A stretch of 64,000 bases of DNA from Aeromonas salmonicida subsp. salmonicida (GCF_001643305.1 NZ_LSGW01000083.1:35425-99424); one strand, 5' to 3'; numbered from the stretch's first letter, positions 48,080 through 60,787 are shown. Notes: generated by a model not told the origin, from the letters alone. Numbers and translations: made by a program.

Positions 48080-48192
48080 ATAACACCGCACCAAGGGGGC
48101 TCGATGCCCCCATCAATAACGCCGTCACCCTCAGGTTGAACGCCTTAGCCATTGAGTCACAGCAAAACGCACAGCAGAAGGATTTGTCATGA
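48076..48192 (+). pseudogene. relic of a second hisD 3' end between hisD and hisC (38-codon ORF)
   Basis: The ORF begins in the hisD stop (ATGA) and ends in the hisC start (ATGA). Its segment GLDAPINNAVTLRLNAL repeats GLDGHKNAVTLRLNAL at the end of HisD. In the ten identical codons NAVTLRLNAL, eight differ at the DNA level, all synonymously. It therefore derives from a different hisD allele that evolved under selection, not from a recent slip. Its first codons have no match. Possible expression as a peptide is unknown. Confidence 0.85.
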
Positions 48193-49256
48193 GCATCGCC
48201 AATCTGGCTCGCCGCGTGGTGCGGGCTCTCACCCCCTATCAATCCGCTCGCCGCATCGGCGGCAAGGGGCATGTCTGGCTCAACGCCAACGAGGCGCCGC
48301 AGGCCTATCCCTTCACCATTGAGGGAAATCGTCTCAACCGCTATCCAGAATGCCAACCGGCCGAGGTAGTCAACGGCTACGCCGCCTATGCGGGGGTCAA
48401 CCCCGACCAGGTGCTGGTCAGCCGTGGCGCCGACGAGGCCATCGAGCTTCTGATCCGCACCTTCTGTGAAGCAGGTGAAGATCAGATCCTCATCTGCCCG
48501 CCTACCTACGGCATGTACGCCATCAGTGCCGAGACCTGTGGCGTTGGCATAGTCGAGCAGCCGCTTACCGCCTGCCGTCAGCCGGACTGGCCCGCCATCG
48601 CTGACCGTCTGTCTGATGTGAAGCTGGTGTTCCTCTGCTCCCCCAACAACCCCACAGGGGATCTGGTGGGCCGAGACGGCCTCATCGCCCTGCTGGAGAA
48701 AGCACGCAATCGCGCCATTATCGTGGTGGACGAGGCCTACATCGAATTTTGCCCCAAGGCGTCCGTGGTGGACTTGCTGGCCCGCTTCCCCAATCTGGTG
48801 GTGACCCGCACCCTCTCCAAGGCCTTTGCCCTGGCCGGGATCCGCTGCGGCTTTACGCTGGCAAGCACTGAGGTCATCGCCATGCTGGCCAAGGTGATTG
48901 CCCCCTATCCCATCCCGGATCCCATCGCCCAGATAGCGGCGCAAGCGCTCTCCCCCATGGGGCTGGAGCTGATGCAGGAGCGGGTCGCCGAGCTCAACAA
49001 GCAGAAGGCGCTTATCAAGACAGCGCTGACGGCGCTGCCTTGTGTGAGAGAAGTATTCGAGGACAAGGGCAATTTCATTCTGGTGCGCTTCGTTGACAGC
49101 GCGGCCGTGTTTGCCGCCATGAAAGCTGCCGGCATCATATTGCGGGATTTCTCCACCAAACCGGGCCTTGAAAACAGCATTCGCATTACCATCGGCTATC
49201 AGAACAAAATGGATGCCGTGCTTGCAGTCCTGCGTGATCAGCCCGTCAGTTTATAA
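48189..49256 (+). CDS. hisC: histidinol-phosphate aminotransferase
   Basis: 355 residues (E. coli 356). PLP enzyme converting imidazole-acetol phosphate to histidinol phosphate. It has WLNANEAPQAYPF, the SRGADEAIELLIRTF region and the PLP lysine in TRTLSKAFALAGIRCG. Its ATG overlaps the stop of the hisD relic ORF, so translation is coupled through that ORF. Confidence 0.96.
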   Translation: MSIANLARRVVRALTPYQSARRIGGKGHVWLNANEAPQAYPFTIEGNRLNRYPECQPAEVVNGYAAYAGVNPDQVLVSRGADEAIELLIRTFCEAGEDQILICPPTYGMYAISAETCGVGIVEQPLTACRQPDWPAIADRLSDVKLVFLCSPNNPTGDLVGRDGLIALLEKARNRAIIVVDEAYIEFCPKASVVDLLARFPNLVVTRTLSKAFALAGIRCGFTLASTEVIAMLAKVIAPYPIPDPIAQIAAQALSPMGLELMQERVAELNKQKALIKTALTALPCVREVFEDKGNFILVRFVDSAAVFAAMKAAGIILRDFSTKPGLENSIRITIGYQNKMDAVLAVLRDQPVSL

Positions 49257-49267
49257 GGATGTAATTT

Positions 49268-50377
49268 ATGAAGACCCCGTTTTTGTTTATCGACCGCGAC
49301 GGCACCCTGATCGAGGAGCCGGTGACCGACAAGCAGGTGGACAGCCTCGCCAAGCTGCGCTTCGAGCCCATGGTGATACCAGTACTGCGCGAGCTGCAGG
49401 CTGCCGGTTACGTGCTGGTGATGGTGACCAACCAGGATGGACTGGGCACCGCCAGCCTGCCGCTGGAGAACTTCCAGCCCCCTCACGACCTGATGATGCA
49501 TCTCTTTGAATCCCAAGGGGTGAACTGGGAGCAGGTGCTGATCTGCCCCCATTTTCCCACCGACGGTTGCAGCTGCCGCAAACCCCACCTCGGGCTGGTG
49601 AAGGAGTATCTCGCCTCGGGTCGCATCGACTTTGCCAACTCCTTCGTGATTGGCGATCGCCAGACCGATCTGCAACTTGCCGAGAACATGGGCATTAGCG
49701 GCATTCGCTACCACCCGCAGGATCACAACTGGCTCACCATTCGTGATCAGCTGCTATCCAAGGGGCGCGTGGCCGAAGTTGAACGCTACACCAAGGAGAC
49801 CCGCATCCAGGTAGCCGTTGATTTGGATAAAAGTGGCGGCAACCAGATCGCTACCGGCATCGGCTTTTTTGATCACATGCTGGATCAGATAGCGACCCAC
49901 GCAGGTTTCAGGCTCAAGCTGAACGTCAGCGGTGATCTGCACATCGACGATCACCACACGGTGGAAGATGTGGGACTGGCGCTGGGTCAGGCCATGCGCC
50001 AGGCCCTTGGCAACAAGCGCGGCATAGGCCGTTTCGGCTTCGTGCTGGCGATGGACGAGGTGCAGGCGGTGATCGACGCACGTCCCCTCACCGAGCAGGA
50101 GGTGAGTACGGCACTGGATCTCAGCGGTCGCCCCTACTTCGTGTTTGACTGCCCGAGTGGCTTTGGCCGCGACAGCGTGGGCGAAATGGCCACCGAAATG
50201 GTGCCCCACTTCTTCCGCTCCTTGTCGGATGCCATGGCCATCACCCTGCAGATGAAGGTGGGCAGCGGCAACACCCACCACCAGGTGGAAGCACTGTTCA
50301 AGGGCTTTGGCCGCGCCCTGCGTCAGGCCATCCGGGTGGAAGGGAGCGAGCTCCCCTCCAGCAAAGGGGTATTGTGA
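49268..50377 (+). CDS. hisB: bifunctional histidinol-phosphatase/imidazoleglycerol-phosphate dehydratase
   Basis: 369 residues (E. coli 355). The N-terminal HAD phosphatase has [12 protein letters not shown]; the C-terminal dehydratase (about 180-369) has [18 protein letters not shown] and [15 protein letters not shown]. The fused form is typical of enterobacteria and relatives. It ends LPSSKGVL as in E. coli. The stop overlaps (TGATG) a 28-codon ORF resembling the start of hisH. Confidence 0.97.
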   Translation: MKTPFLFIDRDGTLIEEPVTDKQVDSLAKLRFEPMVIPVLRELQAAGYVLVMVTNQDGLGTASLPLENFQPPHDLMMHLFESQGVNWEQVLICPHFPTDGCSCRKPHLGLVKEYLASGRIDFANSFVIGDRQTDLQLAENMGISGIRYHPQDHNWLTIRDQLLSKGRVAEVERYTKETRIQVAVDLDKSGGNQIATGIGFFDHMLDQIATHAGFRLKLNVSGDLHIDDHHTVEDVGLALGQAMRQALGNKRGIGRFGFVLAMDEVQAVIDARPLTEQEVSTALDLSGRPYFVFDCPSGFGRDSVGEMATEMVPHFFRSLSDAMAITLQMKVGSGNTHHQVEALFKGFGRALRQAIRVEGSELPSSKGVL

Positions 50378-50459
50378 TGGATATGAGCAAGCAGAAGCGG
50401 GTCATTATCGGCACAGCAGTGATGGTGCAAATCTCGCCAATCGACATAGGTAAGGCACG

Positions 50460-50463
<4 letters not shown>
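50377..50463 (+). pseudogene. relic of a hisH 5' end between hisB and hisH (28-codon ORF)
   Basis: It starts in the hisB stop (TGATG) and ends in the hisH start (ATGA). It reads [14 protein letters not shown], against MNNQKLVIIDTG at the start of HisH. Further on, GCA AAT CTC GCC (Ala-Asn-Leu-Ala) matches GCG AAT CTG GCC of hisH but lies in another frame, consistent with a small insertion after loss of function. It is a decayed head of a second hisH allele. Confidence 0.8.
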
Positions 50464-51835
<1,372 letters not shown>

Positions 51836-51852
51836 CGGCCTGGCCAGCAGGC

Positions 51853-51897
51853 ATGACAGCACAGAGGTTGGACAAACGTCTCTCCATCAAGGGGTAG
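51853..51897 (+). other. short ORF after hisA, weak resemblance to the hisF start
   Basis: 14 codons, MTAQRLDKRLSIKG. The bases GTC..CATCAA.GGG..GGTCGAGGT resemble GTCTGGACGTCAAAGATGGTGTCGTGGT in hisF (about two thirds identical by eye), which would fit a decayed hisF head. The likeness may be chance. Confidence 0.25.
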
Positions 51898-51971
51898 GTC
51901 GAGGTAAGTCCTTATTACTCGGTAACAATTGACTCTATACTCGACTGATTGAAACAAGTCATGGAGGACTT

Positions 51972-53081
51972 ATGTTCACATCTCACGCCGCCACCATACT
52001 GATCGTCGATGACTCGCCCGAGAATTTGATGGTGCTGACCGACCTGCTCTCGCCTACCTACCGGGTGCTGGCCGCCCAGAGCGGAGAGAAATGCCTGCGG
52101 ATTGCCACTGGCAAGACACTGCCGGATCTCATTTTGCTGGATGTGATGATGCCGGGCATGGATGGTTATGAAGTGCTCAAACAGCTGCGTACAAACCCTG
52201 AAACCAGCCGCATCCCTGTGGTGCTGCTCACCGCCCTCGCCGACAGCCAGAGTGAAGAGTACGGGCTGTCGCTGGGAGCGGCCGACTACATTACCAAGCC
52301 CATCAAGCCGGCCATTGTTCAGGCACGGGTACGCACCCAGCTGGAGGCCAAGCAGGCCCGCGACGGCCTGCAGAGCCAGAATACGGCACTGGAGGCCGAA
52401 GTGGCGCGGCGAATGACAGAGAACGATCTGATCCAGCAGGTCTCCATCCGCGCACTCGCTCACCTGGCGGAGATTCGGGATCCTGAAACCGGCAATCACA
52501 TCTTGCGCACCCAGGGCTATGTTCGACTGCTGGCGAATGCCCTCGCCAGCCACCCCCGTTTTATCGATACCCTGACCCCCCGCTACATCGATCTGCTGAG
52601 CCGCTCCGCCCCCTTGCACGACATCGGCAAGGTGGGTATTCCCGACCATGTGCTGCTCAAGCCCGCCAAGCTGACAGTAGAGGAGTGGGAGGTCATGCGT
52701 ACCCACGCCAAACTCGGTAGCGATGCCATCGAAGAGGCCGAACGGGATATTGAACAACCGCTGGCGTTTCTCACTCTGGCCAAGGAGATCGCCCACTGGC
52801 ACCACGAAAAGTGGGATGGCAGTGGCTATCCTGACGGCCTGCGTGGCGATGAAATTCCCCTTTCGGCCCGCTTGATGGCGCTGGCCGATGTGTTTGATGC
52901 CCTCATCAATGTACGGGTTTACAAGGCCGCCATGCCCTATGACGAGGCGAGAGCCCTGATCCTCAGTGGCACAGGCCAGCATTTCGATCCGGACGTGGTG
53001 ACGGCGTTTGACAACCATTTCGACCAGTTCGTTGCCATCGCCGAGCGCTACACGGATGAAAACGAGGCACCACATGGCTGA
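51972..53081 (+). CDS. response regulator with HD-GYP cyclic-di-GMP phosphodiesterase output
   Basis: 369 residues. A receiver domain (1-125) has the acidic pair in LIVDDSPE, the phosphoacceptor Asp57 in LILLDVMMPGMDGYE, and the lysine in ITKPIK. A short linker leads to an HD-GYP domain: HDIGKVGIPD, then HHEKWDGSGYPDGLRGDEIPLSARLMALADVFDAL. The metal ligands and GYP motif are intact, so it should hydrolyse cyclic-di-GMP. It is the probable target of the hybrid kinase two genes downstream and overlaps the next gene. Located between hisA and hisF. Confidence 0.93.
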   Translation: MFTSHAATILIVDDSPENLMVLTDLLSPTYRVLAAQSGEKCLRIATGKTLPDLILLDVMMPGMDGYEVLKQLRTNPETSRIPVVLLTALADSQSEEYGLSLGAADYITKPIKPAIVQARVRTQLEAKQARDGLQSQNTALEAEVARRMTENDLIQQVSIRALAHLAEIRDPETGNHILRTQGYVRLLANALASHPRFIDTLTPRYIDLLSRSAPLHDIGKVGIPDHVLLKPAKLTVEEWEVMRTHAKLGSDAIEEAERDIEQPLAFLTLAKEIAHWHHEKWDGSGYPDGLRGDEIPLSARLMALADVFDALINVRVYKAAMPYDEARALILSGTGQHFDPDVVTAFDNHFDQFVAIAERYTDENEAPHG

Positions 53082-55233
53082 TCAGCCACCACTCACCCGA
53101 GCTCATGTTCTCAATATCGTCCTCACTTATGCCGCAGTGGCAAGCCTGTGGATCCTGCTATCCGACAAGGCGGTAGAGTGGCTGTTCAGCACACCCAGCC
53201 AGTTCGCGCTGGCCAGCACCATCAAGGGCTGGCTGTTTATCCTCATTACGGCGCTCATGCTCTATACCATGCTGCGTCGCCGCATCGACATGCCGGTGGT
53301 CACCCGCCAATTCTCTCGCCGCCAGCTCTTGCCCCTTATTCTGATCAACGGCCTGATCCTGGGACTCACCGGCATGGCCATCGCCCAGAGCCTGAGTCAT
53401 ACACAGGACAAGGAGATAGCCCGGATCGAGGCTATCGCCGACCTCAAAAGCAAGCAGATCACCGAATGGCTCAATGCCCGTGAGCGCGACGCCCGCCAGC
53501 TGATCGAAAGCCCGCTCTATGCCGACCTCTATCGCCAGGGGCAAGTCACACAGCTGGCGCAGGCACATGCCCCCCTAATGACCCGGCTGGCCGAGTTCAT
53601 CTCCATCAGGGGATTCAGCGCAGCGACCGTCTTCAGTCCTGCTGGTACTGCCCTGGGGCAGACTCCCGGGGCCAGCAGTCTTGGCACACCGCTGCGCGAA
53701 GCATTGGCTCAAGTGGAAACGGGCAGTGTCATGCGGGTGGGCCCCTATCTCGATGAGCAGGGCCAGCCCAGGCTCGACTTCATCGCCCCGCTATCCATGC
53801 CTGGCAGCAAGTCCCCTCTTGTCGTGCTGCAAATCAGCTCCAGCGACTGGCTCAACCACATTCTCAAGCAGTGGCCGATCCCGGACAGCAGTGGTGAAGC
53901 CCTGCTGTTTCGCAAACATGGCGATCAGGTGCAGTTTCTCAATGACGTGCGCTACCGCCCCGCCTCGGCCCTCACCCTGCAGATCCCCATCAGCAACAGC
54001 ACCTTGCTGGCAGCCCAGTTTCTCAATGGCGGCGCCCGTGAAAGTCACAAACAGGTGCTTTTTGGCAAGGATTACCGTGGTATCGAGGTCTTTGGCACCA
54101 TCCACTCCGTCATGGGCACCGACTGGTATCTGATCGCCAAGATAGACAAGGCGGAGCTCAACCAGGCCGCCTTCAGGGAGAGCGTCTGGATCGGGCTCAT
54201 CGGCCTGCTGGTGCTGTTCATTGCCAATACGGGCATCATATTGCTGCGCCAGCATACCCAGCTCTATATGGCCGAGCAGATCCGGCTATCCCAAGCAGGC
54301 CGCCTGCAGGCGCTGCAACTGCTCTCCGCCATTGCCGACAGCTCGGAAGATGCCATCTTCGCCAAGGATATGGATGGCAAATACATCCTCTTCAACCGCG
54401 CCGCCAGCCAGTTCGCCGGCAAGTCAGCCGCAGAGATACTGGGCCAGGATGATCAGGCCATTTTCCCCCCGGATCAGGCTCGCATGCTGATGGAGCTGGG
54501 CCAGCAAGTCATTGTCAATAACAAGGTACAGACCCAGGAAGAACATCTGACCCTGCCCTGCGGTGAACGGGTGTTTCTCGCCACCAAGGGCCCCTTGCAG
54601 GACAACGACGGCCAGGTGATCGGCATCTTCGGGATCTCCCGCGATATCACGGACTTCAAGCGGGCCGAAGCCGGATTGCGGGAACGGGAAGGGCTGTTTC
54701 GCGCTCTGGTCGAGCAATCCCTCGCCGGCATCTACATCATCCAGCAGGGCCAGCTCTGTTACATCAACCCGGGTTTCGCCCGTTTGTTCGGTCACAGCTC
54801 AACCGCCACCTTGCTGAAGATGGGCACCTTGCATGCGCTGGCCAGCCCGAAAGACAGCGCCAGGGTCGCGGAACAGTTGCAGCGCAGCGAACAGGAGGAC
54901 ACTGAGATACACACCCGCTTCACCGCCTTGCACCATGACCATCAGAACATAGAGGTAGAGCTGTACGGACGACGCGTCGATTATCGCGGCAAGCCTGCGG
55001 TACTGGGTCTGTTGCTGGACGTCACCGAGCGGGAACAGGTCGAGCAGGCCCTGACCCGTCAGGCCGCTGAGCTACGTCAGCAGAACAACGAGCTGGAACG
55101 GTTCAACAAGGTGATGGTGGACAGGGAGCTGGCCATGCTGGCCCTCAAGCATCAGATCAATACGCTGTCGATACAGCTGGGACAACAGCCGCCTTATCCT
55201 CAGGCGCCCACACCGCCGGAGGAACTCCTATGA
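53074..55233 (+). CDS. membrane PAS-domain sensor protein without kinase domain
   Basis: 719 residues from the ATG at 53074, overlapping the end of the HD-GYP gene by 8 bases; the longest ORF starts earlier, inside that gene. Three membrane segments near 12-32, 45-66 and 84-108, a periplasmic sensing region of about 260 residues, and a further membrane segment near 370-392. Two PAS domains (about 415-530 and 540-670) follow. It ends in [26 protein letters not shown], a helical tail found in PAS proteins that lack kinases. It has no enzymatic output and presumably passes its signal to the next gene's kinase, with which it overlaps (ATGA). Confidence 0.88.
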   Translation: MADQPPLTRAHVLNIVLTYAAVASLWILLSDKAVEWLFSTPSQFALASTIKGWLFILITALMLYTMLRRRIDMPVVTRQFSRRQLLPLILINGLILGLTGMAIAQSLSHTQDKEIARIEAIADLKSKQITEWLNARERDARQLIESPLYADLYRQGQVTQLAQAHAPLMTRLAEFISIRGFSAATVFSPAGTALGQTPGASSLGTPLREALAQVETGSVMRVGPYLDEQGQPRLDFIAPLSMPGSKSPLVVLQISSSDWLNHILKQWPIPDSSGEALLFRKHGDQVQFLNDVRYRPASALTLQIPISNSTLLAAQFLNGGARESHKQVLFGKDYRGIEVFGTIHSVMGTDWYLIAKIDKAELNQAAFRESVWIGLIGLLVLFIANTGIILLRQHTQLYMAEQIRLSQAGRLQALQLLSAIADSSEDAIFAKDMDGKYILFNRAASQFAGKSAAEILGQDDQAIFPPDQARMLMELGQQVIVNNKVQTQEEHLTLPCGERVFLATKGPLQDNDGQVIGIFGISRDITDFKRAEAGLREREGLFRALVEQSLAGIYIIQQGQLCYINPGFARLFGHSSTATLLKMGTLHALASPKDSARVAEQLQRSEQEDTEIHTRFTALHHDHQNIEVELYGRRVDYRGKPAVLGLLLDVTEREQVEQALTRQAAELRQQNNELERFNKVMVDRELAMLALKHQINTLSIQLGQQPPYPQAPTPPEELL

Positions 55234-58200
55234 TGAGCTGGTCTCAGCTGCTGCATGTCCGCCAGCCCTGGCAACAGTGGGGGGCTTGCCTGCTGGCCAT
55301 TCTGTTGCCCATCCTCATGTTGCAGATCCGGGTACAGCTCCCCATCGCCTTTGGCGAACGGCCGCTGCTGGTGCTCTTCATGCTGCCCATCATCGTCTGC
55401 GCCCTGCTCGGTGGCTTGCTGCCCGGCATGCTCAGCACCCTGGTGAGTGCACTGGTCACCACCTATTTCATACTGCCCCCGCTCCACTCGCTGACCATTG
55501 CCGCCGGCCAGGATCTGGTGCAATGGGGGATCCTGATTACCAACGGTATCCTCATCACCCTGCTCAGCGCCGCCATGCACCGATCCCGCGCACGGGAGGT
55601 TCAACGCTGGCAGGAATTGATGAGCACTCAATCCCGCCTGCAACGGAGCGAAACCCGCTTCCAGGCCACCTTTGAGCAGGCCGCTGTCGGCATCGCCCTG
55701 GTCGCCCCCGACGGCAACTGGTTAAGGGTCAACCAGCGGCTGTGCGACATGGTCGGTTATCAGGCTGACGAGTTGATGGGCATGAGCTTTCAGCAGATCA
55801 CGCACCCGGACGATCTCTTTATCGATCAAACCTTCGTCGCCCAGATGCTGGCAGGGGAGCGGCCTCACTACACCCTGGAGAAACGCTATCTGCGCAAGAA
55901 TGGTGAGGTGCTCTGGATCACCCTCACTGTGGCGCTGGTCAGGGATGACCGGGGCAAACCCGACTATTTCATCTCGATCATCGAGGACAATCAGCAACGC
56001 AAGGAGACAGAAGCAGCCCTGCGGCGCAACGAGGTGATACTGCATGAATCCCAGCATCTGGCCAAGATCGGCAACTGGCGCTGGCACATTGCCAACAACA
56101 GCCATTTCTGGTCGCCGGAGATCTACCGCATCTATGGCCGTGACCCGGGCTTGCCCCCTGCCGTCTACCCCGAAGTGAAAAAGTACTTTACCCAGGAGGG
56201 GTGGCGCGCCATCGCCCAGTCCGTCGAGCGCTGCCTGCAAAACGGCCAGCCCTACGAGTGCGATGCGGAGGTGATCCACGAACAGGGTGACCCTGTCTGG
56301 GTCATCGCCCGTGGCGCCGCCTTGCGCGACAGCAGTGGGGCCATCGTCGAGCTCTATGGCACTGTACAGGACATCACCGAGCGCAAGCTGGCCGAACAGC
56401 AACTGCTGCACAATCAACAGGTGGCGCTCGATACCCAGCGCCGCGCCCGGCTGGCGGCACTGAATCTGATGGACGATGCCATCAGCGCCCGTATTCGCGC
56501 CGAAACCACCAGCACGGCCTTGCGCGACAGTGAGCAGCGCCTGTTGATGGCCCAGGAAGGAGCCCACGTCGGCATCTGGGAGTGGGACATACTCAGTGGC
56601 CGCCTCTTCTTCTCCCCCGAATGTGCCCGCCTCTATGGCCGCAGCGTGGAGCAACTCTGCGAATTTCACATCTGGCAAGGCTGCCTGCACCCGGACGACA
56701 GGGCCCGCATCGACCAGCTGCTGTCCGAGCTGCCACACACAGGCACACCGCTCGATATCGAGTTTCGCATCTTGCGGCCCACTGGCGAGGTACGCTGGCT
56801 GGTGAGCAAGGGCAGCGTCTATCGGGATGCACAGCAACGCCCGGTGCGCCTGCTCGGCATCAATCTGGACATCACGGAGCGCAAGCAGGCAGAGCAGCAG
56901 TTGCGCCAGCTGTCACTGGCACTGAAACAGAGCCCGGACGGCGTCTTCATCACCGATATCCAGGGGCGTATCGAATACGTCAACGTCGCCTTCCTCGCCG
57001 CCAGCGGGTATCAGCAACACGAGGTGATTGGCCAGACCCCCACCCTGTTGCGTTCAGGCCTCACCCCCAAGGCCACCTACATCACGCTGTGGGATGCGAT
57101 TCATCAGGGACAGCGCTGGCATGGGGAGTTCATCAACCGACGCAAGGATGGCTCACACTACCAGGTGCTGGCCACCGTCTCCCCCATCCGTCAGGAGAAC
57201 GGCGAGGTCACCCACTATGTGACGGTACAAGCCGATATCACGGAGAAGAAGCAGCTCGGCGAGGAGCTGGATCAATACCGCTACCACCTGGAGGAGATGG
57301 TCAACGAGCGTACCCTGCAACTGGCCCAGGCCCACCAAAGGGCGGAGAGCGCCAACCGGGCCAAGAGTGCCTTCCTCGCCAACATGAGCCACGAGATCCG
57401 CACTCCCATGAATGCCATTCTGGGGCTGACCTATCTGCTCAAGCGCGATACACCGGATCACACCCAGCACGATCGGTTGGAAAAGATCGACAATGCCGCC
57501 CAGCATCTGCTCACCATCATCACCGACATTCTGGACCTTTCCAAAATCGATGCGGGCAAGATGGTACTGGAGCAGGGCGACTTCTCCCTCACCGCCATGC
57601 TGGACAACGTCAGTGCCCTGATGAGCGAACAGGCCCGCGCCAAGGGGCTCACCATCATTGTCGATATCGGGGATTCCCCCGCCTGGGTCCACGGCGATAT
57701 CACCCGACTGCGTCAGGCACTGCTCAACTATGCGGCCAACGCCATCAAGTTCACCGAGCAGGGCTCAGTCACCTTGCGGGTACGGGTCGAACGACCGCTC
57801 TCCAATGGGTATCTGCTGCGCTTCGAGGTGGAAGACACTGGCATCGGCATCAGCCCGGAGCAGCGCGAGAAACTGTTCCAGGCCTTTGAGCAGGCCGACG
57901 CCTCTACCACCCGAAAATACGGTGGCACCGGGCTGGGCCTCGCAATCACCAGTCGGCTTGCCACCCTGATGGGGGGAGAAGTCGGCGTGGAGAGCACCCA
58001 GGGCAAAGGCAGCTGCTTCTGGTTCACCGCCCTGCTTTCACTGGGCCAGGGCGAACCACAGCAAGCAGGCCAGCTCGAACAGGCAGTGCAGCAGGCGCTC
58101 TTTTTCTCCAACCATGCCAGGGTGCTGCTGGTGGAGGACAATGCCATCAACCGCGAGGTGGTACTGGAGCTGCTCAACAACAGCGGCCTCATCATCGAAA

Positions 58201-59189
58201 CTGCCGTCAATGGCCAGGAAGCGCTGGAGAGGGTCAGTCAGCATCCCTTCGATCTCATCCTGATGGACATACAGATGCCGCTGATGGATGGCTACACTGC
58301 CACTCGCGCCATCCGCACCCTGCCGGGTTGGGAGCAGACGCCTATCCTGGCGCTGACGGCCAGCGCCTTTGAAGAGGACAGAAAGGCGTGCAAGGCTGCG
58401 GGCATGAACGACTTCATTGCCAAACCCGTCACCCCGGCCAAGCTGTTCGAAGCGCTGCAACAGTGGTTGCCCACCAGCACACCCGTACAGCCCAAATACC
58501 AGCGCCGGGCCAGCGATACCCTGATCGCCCCCCTCGTCCGGTTGCAAAGCTTACCGGGACTGGATCTGCAACAGGGGTTGGCCACGCTGCAGGGCAACCA
58601 GACCAAATACGTCGCCCTGTTGCGCCATTTCGCCAGCGAACACAGCCAGGACATGGCACTGCTGACCAGCCATCTGCAAGCAGGCGATCAGACCAGTGCC
58701 ACCCGACTGGCCCACACACTGCGCGGTGTCGCCAGCACACTGGGATTGGTGACTCTGGCAGAGCAGAGCCTGCAACTGGAGCAAACGCTCTCTGGGGATG
58801 GCAGTGAACTGACCGACCAGATGTCCGCCATTACCGAAGTGCTTGCCACCCTGCTCGAACAACTGGGGGAGGAAGATCCGGCCCCCGCAACCATGCCAGC
58901 CCCCCTCACCAGCCATTGGCAGCAGCAGTTGCTGCGCCAGATTGAGGGCCTGCTGCTGCAAAGCGACACCGCCGCCATCCCCCTGTTCGAACAATATGCC
59001 GGCCCCCTGCTCATCAGTCTTGGGCCCAAAGGGGACACGCTGGCGCGGCAGCTGAAAATGTTCGATTTTGACGGCGCCCTCATCACCATCCGCAGCCTGC
59101 AAGCAGAAGAGGGGCACTCACCGTTAACCCCCGATGCATCAAGCCGGCATCAGGGGGCAACGAATCAAGATAAAGGGTTGAATCACTGA
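55230..59189 (+). CDS. hybrid sensor histidine kinase with four PAS, receiver and Hpt domains
   Basis: 1319 residues. An N-terminal KdpD-like four-helix membrane domain (about 10-115, DUF4118 type) is followed by PAS domains near 140-250, 265-390, 430-555 and 562-690. HisKA has phosphoacceptor His721 in [10 protein letters not shown]. The HATPase has NAIKF, DTGIGIS and GTGLGLAI. The receiver has Asp1013 in [14 protein letters not shown], and an Hpt domain has His1162 in LAHTLRGV. The layout implies a His-Asp-His relay to a separate receiver, most simply the HD-GYP regulator in the same cluster. The stop is 180 bases before hisF. Confidence 0.93.
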   Translation: MMSWSQLLHVRQPWQQWGACLLAILLPILMLQIRVQLPIAFGERPLLVLFMLPIIVCALLGGLLPGMLSTLVSALVTTYFILPPLHSLTIAAGQDLVQWGILITNGILITLLSAAMHRSRAREVQRWQELMSTQSRLQRSETRFQATFEQAAVGIALVAPDGNWLRVNQRLCDMVGYQADELMGMSFQQITHPDDLFIDQTFVAQMLAGERPHYTLEKRYLRKNGEVLWITLTVALVRDDRGKPDYFISIIEDNQQRKETEAALRRNEVILHESQHLAKIGNWRWHIANNSHFWSPEIYRIYGRDPGLPPAVYPEVKKYFTQEGWRAIAQSVERCLQNGQPYECDAEVIHEQGDPVWVIARGAALRDSSGAIVELYGTVQDITERKLAEQQLLHNQQVALDTQRRARLAALNLMDDAISARIRAETTSTALRDSEQRLLMAQEGAHVGIWEWDILSGRLFFSPECARLYGRSVEQLCEFHIWQGCLHPDDRARIDQLLSELPHTGTPLDIEFRILRPTGEVRWLVSKGSVYRDAQQRPVRLLGINLDITERKQAEQQLRQLSLALKQSPDGVFITDIQGRIEYVNVAFLAASGYQQHEVIGQTPTLLRSGLTPKATYITLWDAIHQGQRWHGEFINRRKDGSHYQVLATVSPIRQENGEVTHYVTVQADITEKKQLGEELDQYRYHLEEMVNERTLQLAQAHQRAESANRAKSAFLANMSHEIRTPMNAILGLTYLLKRDTPDHTQHDRLEKIDNAAQHLLTIITDILDLSKIDAGKMVLEQGDFSLTAMLDNVSALMSEQARAKGLTIIVDIGDSPAWVHGDITRLRQALLNYAANAIKFTEQGSVTLRVRVERPLSNGYLLRFEVEDTGIGISPEQREKLFQAFEQADASTTRKYGGTGLGLAITSRLATLMGGEVGVESTQGKGSCFWFTALLSLGQGEPQQAGQLEQAVQQALFFSNHARVLLVEDNAINREVVLELLNNSGLIIETAVNGQEALERVSQHPFDLILMDIQMPLMDGYTATRAIRTLPGWEQTPILALTASAFEEDRKACKAAGMNDFIAKPVTPAKLFEALQQWLPTSTPVQPKYQRRASDTLIAPLVRLQSLPGLDLQQGLATLQGNQTKYVALLRHFASEHSQDMALLTSHLQAGDQTSATRLAHTLRGVASTLGLVTLAEQSLQLEQTLSGDGSELTDQMSAITEVLATLLEQLGEEDPAPATMPAPLTSHWQQQLLRQIEGLLLQSDTAAIPLFEQYAGPLLISLGPKGDTLARQLKMFDFDGALITIRSLQAEEGHSPLTPDASSRHQGATNQDKGLNH

Positions 59190-59208
59190 ATAAAGTCATG
59201 CATATAGT
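59178..59208 (+). promoter_or_regulatory. possible promoter for hisF-hisI
   Basis: TTGAAT (59178-59183) and TATAGT (59203-59208), 19-base spacer, at the end of the kinase gene. Such a promoter would be needed if hisF-hisI is not transcribed through the 7-kb cassette. Weak evidence. Confidence 0.3.
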
Positions 59209-59369
59209 GTTGGTTCCCCTGTCGAACACGTTCCCTTGCGGCCACGTTTTCGCCCGGCTGGGCACCGCCTGTTGAAGCATGCCGACGATCTTCACTCATT
59301 GGCCGTCTGACGCCCGCGTCATCCGGCAATAACGATGTTTTTAACCGTGCGTTACATGGAGCAACGAGC

Positions 59370-60143
59370 ATGTTGTCAAAGCGTATTATCCCCTGTCTGG
59401 ACGTCAAAGATGGTGTCGTGGTCAAGGGAGTGCAATTTCGAAATCATGAAGTGATGGGCGGTATCGTTGAGCTCGCCCGCCGCTACGCAGAAGAAGGGGC
59501 CGACGAGCTGGTGTTCTATGACATCACCGCCTCAAGCGATGCCCGGGTCGTTGACAAGAGCTGGGTGAGCCGGGTGGCGGAAGTCATCGACATCCCCTTC
59601 TGCGTCGCCGGTGGCATCAAAAGCGTTGAAGATGCCCGCCAGATCCTGGAATTTGGCGCCGACAAGGTTTCCATCAACTCACCGGCACTGGCGGATCCCG
59701 GCCTCATCACCCGTCTGGCGGAGCGCTTTGGCGTGCAGTGCGTGGTGGTGGGGATCGACTCCTACTTCGATGCCGACACTGGCCACTATCAGGTCAAGCA
59801 GTTCACTGGTGACGAGAGCCGCACCCGCACCACGGCCTGGCACACTCTCGATTGGGTGCAGGAGGCGCAAAAACGCGGCGCCGGTGAAATCGTGCTGAAC
59901 GTGATGAACCAGGATGGCATGCGTCAGGGCTACGACCTCGAGCAGCTCAAGCTGGTCCGTGCCGTCTGCAAGGTGCCCCTCATCGCCTCCGGCGGCGCGG
60001 GTGCCATGGAACACTTTCGCGATGCCTTCACCCTCGCCGACGTGGACGGGGCCCTGGCCGCCTCCGTGTTCCACAAGGGCCTTATCCCCATTCCCGAATT
60101 GAAACGCTGGCTGAAAAATGAAGGAGTCGCCATCCGTGAGTAA
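59370..60143 (+). CDS. hisF: imidazole glycerol phosphate synthase, cyclase subunit
   Basis: 257 residues (E. coli 258). TIM-barrel partner of His[24 protein letters not shown], catalytic Asp11, and a second Asp in the [13 protein letters not shown] region. It is separated from hisA by 7.5 kb of signalling genes but remains on the same strand. It overlaps hisI. Confidence 0.97.
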   Translation: MLSKRIIPCLDVKDGVVVKGVQFRNHEVMGGIVELARRYAEEGADELVFYDITASSDARVVDKSWVSRVAEVIDIPFCVAGGIKSVEDARQILEFGADKVSINSPALADPGLITRLAERFGVQCVVVGIDSYFDADTGHYQVKQFTGDESRTRTTAWHTLDWVQEAQKRGAGEIVLNVMNQDGMRQGYDLEQLKLVRAVCKVPLIASGGAGAMEHFRDAFTLADVDGALAASVFHKGLIPIPELKRWLKNEGVAIRE

Positions 60144-60771
60144 TCAAGATGTTGTAAACCAGGCACCGCTAATTGATCGCCTGGACTGGGCAAAGTGTGA
60201 CGGCATGATCCCCGCCATCGTCCAGCATGCCGCCAGCGGCGAGGTGTTGATGCAGGGTTACATGACCCGCGAAGCGCTGGAAAAAACCCAAACCACAGGT
60301 CAGGTCACCTTCTTCAGCCGCAGCAAGCAGCGCCTCTGGACCAAGGGCGAAAGCTCGGGCCATGTGCTCAAGCTGGTCGCCATCAGCACCGACTGCGATC
60401 AGGACTCTCTGCTGATCGCCGCCAATCCCGTCGGCCCCACCTGTCATCTGGGCACGCCCTCCTGCTTCGACGGCCACCCTGTGCCGCCGCTCGGCTTCCT
60501 GGCAGAGCTTGAGCAGATCCTGGCATCGCGCAAGGGCGCAGATCCGGCCACCAGCTACACCGCCAGCCTGTACGGCAAAGGCACCAAGCGCATCGCCCAG
60601 AAGGTGGGTGAAGAAGGTGTTGAAGTGGCACTGGCCGCCATGGCCAAGGATCGGGAAGAGCTCATCAACGAATCCGCCGACCTGCTCTACCACCTCACAG
60701 TCCTGCTGCAAAACGAGGGGCTGGAGTTGAAGGATGTGGTGCAGCGGCTGTATGAGCGCCATAACAAGTGA
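60136..60771 (+). CDS. hisI: bifunctional phosphoribosyl-AMP cyclohydrolase/phosphoribosyl-ATP pyrophosphatase
   Basis: 211 residues from the GTG at 60136, which has AAGGAG 9 bases upstream inside hisF; ATG 60118 is an alternative without a ribosome site. HisI domain: [32 protein letters not shown] with cysteine ligands in STDCDQD and GPTCHLG. HisE domain from about 115: [23 protein letters not shown]. Last gene of the histidine pathway cluster. Confidence 0.96.
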   Translation: MSNQDVVNQAPLIDRLDWAKCDGMIPAIVQHAASGEVLMQGYMTREALEKTQTTGQVTFFSRSKQRLWTKGESSGHVLKLVAISTDCDQDSLLIAANPVGPTCHLGTPSCFDGHPVPPLGFLAELEQILASRKGADPATSYTASLYGKGTKRIAQKVGEEGVEVALAAMAKDREELINESADLLYHLTVLLQNEGLELKDVVQRLYERHNK

Positions 60772-60787
60772 TCGTAAAACCGATTTG

